DNA of 64,000 nucleotides. Source: Marinimicrobium sp. C6131 (GTDB taxonomy: Bacteria; Pseudomonadota; Gammaproteobacteria; Pseudomonadales; Cellvibrionaceae). This document shows positions 61,483-64,000 of the stretch, piece by piece (the stretch's first letter is position 1; the number at the start of each line of letters is the position of its first letter). The stretch is taken from positions 1,488,001 to 1,552,000 of the forward strand of contig NZ_CP110629.1 in the NCBI RefSeq assembly GCF_026153455.1, given 5' to 3'. The position numbers and the translations under genes were made by a program. The notes below the pieces were generated by a model. The model saw only the letters and a program-made list of their open reading frames with translations, was not told where the DNA came from and did no database searches.

Positions 61483-63756
61483 TCAGGCCTTGCCATCCAC
61501 CTTGATCGCCAGCTCGTCCTTGTCCGGATTCACACTCACATACACGGAACCGCCGTTTTCGGCCAGCTCGCCGAAGAGTACAGCCTCCGCCAGGGGCTTC
61601 TTGACCTTCTCCTGGATCAGCCGCGCCATCGGGCGGGCCCCCATTTTTTCATCATAACCGTGCTCGGCCAGCCACTGCCGGGCCTCGTCCGTGACGTCCA
61701 GAGTGACCTTCTTGTCGTCCAACTGGGACTGCAGTTCCACCAGGAACTTGTCCACCACGGTCTTGATGACGTCCATACTCAGGGCGCCAAACTGCACGAC
61801 GGCATCCAGCCGGTTGCGGAACTCGGGGGTAAAGGACTTCTTGATCGCCTCTTTGCCATCGGTGGTATGGTCCTGATGGGTAAAACCGATGGACGGCCGG
61901 CTCATGTCCTCAGCGCCCGCATTCGTGGTCATCACCAGAATGACGTTGCGGAAGTCCGCCTTGCGGCCGTTGTTATCGGTCAGGGTCCCGTGGTCCATAA
62001 CCTGCAACAGCAGGTTGAACACCTCGGGGTGCGCCTTTTCGATCTCATCGAGCAACACCACACTGTGGGGATGCTTGGTCACCGCGTCAGTCAGCAGACC
62101 GCCCTGGTCAAAACCGACATAGCCCGGAGGTGCACCGATCAGGCGAGAGACCGTGTGCCGTTCCATGTACTCGGACATATCGAAACGGATCAGCTCCACA
62201 CCCAGACACTTGGCCAACTGCCGGGTCACTTCGGTTTTACCGACACCGGTGGGACCGGCGAACAGGAAGGAACCGATGGGCTTCTCGGCGGAGCCCAGAC
62301 CGGCCCGTGACAGCTTGATCGCGGTCGACAGGGTATCAATGGCCTCGTCCTGCCCGAAAACGGTCATCTTCAGGTTGTCATCCAGCTTGCGCAACTGCTC
62401 TTTGTCCGAAGAAGAGACGCTCTTCGGGGGAATCCGCGCAATTTTGGCGACCACGGCTTCAATGTCGGAGACACCGACCGTTTTCTTGCGCTTGCTCGGC
62501 GGCTGCAACTGCTGGTAGGCGCCCGCTTCGTCAATGACGTCAATCGCCTTATCCGGCAGAAAGCGTTCGTTGATATAACGCTCGGACAGCTCCGCCGCCG
62601 TGCGCAGCGCCGGATCGGTGTAGCGAAGCCCATGATGCTTCTCAAAGCGGCTCTTGAGCCCCTTGAGAATCTGGTAGGTCTCGTCCACCGTGGGTTCTTT
62701 GACGTCCACCTTCTGAAAGCGCCGGGACAGGGCCCGGTCCTTCTCAAATACGCCACGATACTCCTGATAGGTGGTAGAACCCATGCAGCGCAATTCGCCG
62801 GAGGACAGCAGAGGTTTGAGCAGGTTGGAGGCGTCCATGACACCGCCGGAAGCCGCCCCCGCACCGATAATGGTATGAATTTCGTCGATGAACAGAATCG
62901 CGTTCTTCTGTTTTTTCAGTTCACCCAGCAACCCTTTGAAGCGTTTCTCAAAGTCACCGCGGTATTTGGTGCCCGCCAGCAAGGCCCCCATATCCAGGGA
63001 ATAGACCACACTGTCCGCCAGTGCCTCGGGGACACTGCCGTCTACCACGCGCTTCGCCAGCCCTTCGGCGATGGCGGTTTTACCCACCCCGGATTCGCCC
63101 ACCAGCAGGGGATTGTTCTTGCGCCGGCGCGAGAGGATCTGGCTGACCCGCTCCACCTCATACTCGCGCCCGACCAGGGGGTCAATTCGACCCTGCATGG
63201 CCTGCTCATTGAGGTTGGCCGCGAAACTCTCCAGTGGGCTCTGACTGGGCGATTCGCCATCGATGGCGTCATCGTCGTGCTGCTCCTGAGCCGAGTCATT
63301 GCCGTGATCGGACTGGCCGGCCACCTTGTGGATACCGTGAGTGATGTAGTTGACCACATCAATACGGGCAATACTCTGCTGCTTCAGGTAGTAAACCGCC
63401 TGACTTTCCTGTTCACTGAAGATGGCCACCAGCACGTTGGCCCCGGTCACCTCCTGTTTTCCCGATGACTGGACGTGGAACACCGCCCGCTGCAGCACCC
63501 GCTGGAAGCCCAGTGTCGGCTGGGTCTCCCGCTCGGTATCGTCCTCCGGGATCAGCGGCGTGGTGGAATCAACAAACTCAATCAACTCCTTGCGCAACTG
63601 GCCCAGGTCCGCACCGCAGGCACGCAGGACATTCGCCGCCGATTCATTGTCGATCAACGCCAGCAACAGGTGCTCAACGGTCATGAATTCATGCCGCTTT
63701 GAGCGCGCCCCCTTGAACGCCAGGTTCAGGGTAATTTCGAGATCTTTACTTAGCAT
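61483..63756 (-). CDS. clpA: ATP-dependent Clp protease ATP-binding subunit ClpA
   Basis: AAA+ unfoldase for ClpP that degrades N-degron and other substrates. 757 residues (758 in E. coli). Clp-N repeats (1-145), an acidic His/Asp-rich linker near 150-170, first AAA module with GESGVGKTAIAEG, second with FAGPTGVGKTEVTRQL, arginine-finger region and ClpP loop segment. Just downstream of clpS by 24 bases. Confidence 0.97.
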   Translation of the reverse strand: MLSKDLEITLNLAFKGARSKRHEFMTVEHLLLALIDNESAANVLRACGADLGQLRKELIEFVDSTTPLIPEDDTERETQPTLGFQRVLQRAVFHVQSSGKQEVTGANVLVAIFSEQESQAVYYLKQQSIARIDVVNYITHGIHKVAGQSDHGNDSAQEQHDDDAIDGESPSQSPLESFAANLNEQAMQGRIDPLVGREYEVERVSQILSRRRKNNPLLVGESGVGKTAIAEGLAKRVVDGSVPEALADSVVYSLDMGALLAGTKYRGDFEKRFKGLLGELKKQKNAILFIDEIHTIIGAGAASGGVMDASNLLKPLLSSGELRCMGSTTYQEYRGVFEKDRALSRRFQKVDVKEPTVDETYQILKGLKSRFEKHHGLRYTDPALRTAAELSERYINERFLPDKAIDVIDEAGAYQQLQPPSKRKKTVGVSDIEAVVAKIARIPPKSVSSSDKEQLRKLDDNLKMTVFGQDEAIDTLSTAIKLSRAGLGSAEKPIGSFLFAGPTGVGKTEVTRQLAKCLGVELIRFDMSEYMERHTVSRLIGAPPGYVGFDQGGLLTDAVTKHPHSVVLLDEIEKAHPEVFNLLLQVMDHGTLTDNNGRKADFRNVILVMTTNAGAEDMSRPSIGFTHQDHTTDGKEAIKKSFTPEFRNRLDAVVQFGALSMDVIKTVVDKFLVELQSQLDDKKVTLDVTDEARQWLAEHGYDEKMGARPMARLIQEKVKKPLAEAVLFGELAENGGSVYVSVNPDKDELAIKVDGKA

Positions 63757-63780
63757 CGCTGATAACCTCTAACAACAGAG

Positions 63781-64000
63781 TCACCGGTCGTCGTCTTCCA
63801 CTGCTTCGATTTCACACAACAGCGGATGTTCATTGTCCTTGGCAAATTGATTGACCTGGGCCGCTTTGGTCTCGGCAATATCCCGAGTATAGACACCGCA
63901 CACGGCTTTACCTTGGGTATGTACTTTGATCATGACCTGGGTCGCCTTCTCCCGGTTCATGGAAAAAAAGATTTCCAGCGTCTCCACCACAAAATCCATT
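63781..64000 (-). CDS. clpS: ClpS adaptor, 5' end outside window
   Basis: Adaptor that passes N-end-rule substrates to ClpA. The last 72 or so residues are visible (family about 105-120), including MDFVVETLEIFF and VMIKVHTQGKAVCGVYTRDIAETK, which line the substrate pocket. The frame remains open at base 64000; the gene must start beyond it. Co-transcribed with clpA. Confidence 0.95.
   Translation of the reverse strand, partial: MDFVVETLEIFFSMNREKATQVMIKVHTQGKAVCGVYTRDIAETKAAQVNQFAKDNEHPLLCEIEAVEDDDR

Overview
The window is ordinary chromosomal DNA of a GC-rich gammaproteobacterium. Gene content and order point to the Pseudomonas/Cellvibrio side of the class. The evidence is the block cysG-serS-crcB-rarA-lolA-ftsK / trxB-aat-ate-infA-clpA-clpS, the pair cysI-DUF934 without a CysJ flavoprotein, DUF2868-DUF3482, the CheV/CheR/FlgA/FlgM/FlgN group, and a cytoplasmic-type GH3 glucosidase. 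The exact genus is inference. No CRISPR, prophage, rRNA, toxin-antitoxin pair or recognisable defence system was found.

Layout. 1-6.2 kb: 3' part of a DEAD-box helicase, rapA with a small unknown gene, and an aldose-6-phosphate mutarotase. 6.2-14 kb: malate dehydrogenase, the LPS-control pair lapA-lapB after ihfB, htpG behind a good heat-shock (sigma-32) promoter, and a GH3 beta-glucosidase. 14-18.6 kb: yjbQ, cbpA-cbpM, a voltage-gated potassium channel, rluA, DUF2970, a MarR regulator and a 45-residue membrane peptide. 18.9-22.3 kb: sulfite reductase with its DUF934 partner, then an old-yellow-enzyme reductase. 22.4-29.7 kb: a tight minus-strand run fadD-patatin-hydrolase-ABC ATPase-ABC permease-yiaK. 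29.9-43.3 kb: a dienelactone hydrolase, a NIF3-like protein, chemotaxis and flagellar genes (cheR, cheV, flgA, flgM, flgN), tRNA-Arg(CCU), rsmE, a GGDEF-EAL protein, alanine dehydrogenase, ttcA, a PilZ protein and an Aer-like receptor. 43.3-64 kb: glutathione reductase, the DUF2868/DUF3482 pair, cysG, serS, crcB, rarA, lolA, an IS1111-type insertion, ftsK, trxB, aat, ate, infA, clpA and partial clpS.

Working links. CysG makes the siroheme that CysI needs. Aat and Ate attach N-degron residues that ClpS delivers to ClpA, so the last 5 kb hold most of the N-end rule pathway. CheV, CheR, the Aer-like receptor, the PilZ protein and the GGDEF-EAL enzyme together suggest a motile cell with c-di-GMP control of motility.

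The most unusual content lies between genes. (1) A family of seven long inverted repeats, six of them between 44.7 and 61 kb. The arms of 22-36 bases differ completely from copy to copy yet stay self-complementary within each copy, while the core between them is conserved and comes in two sizes. Two related copies differ at six arm positions, and all six changes are matched in the opposite arm. Five of the seven copies begin 21-31 bases from a stop codon. (2) The IS1111-type element carries about 390 bases of structured non-coding DNA after its recombinase gene, which is a good candidate for a bridge RNA. It sits directly beside a REP palindrome and separates lolA from ftsK. (3) Four hairpins, three of them without any gap, lie between the GH3 gene and the htpG heat-shock promoter.
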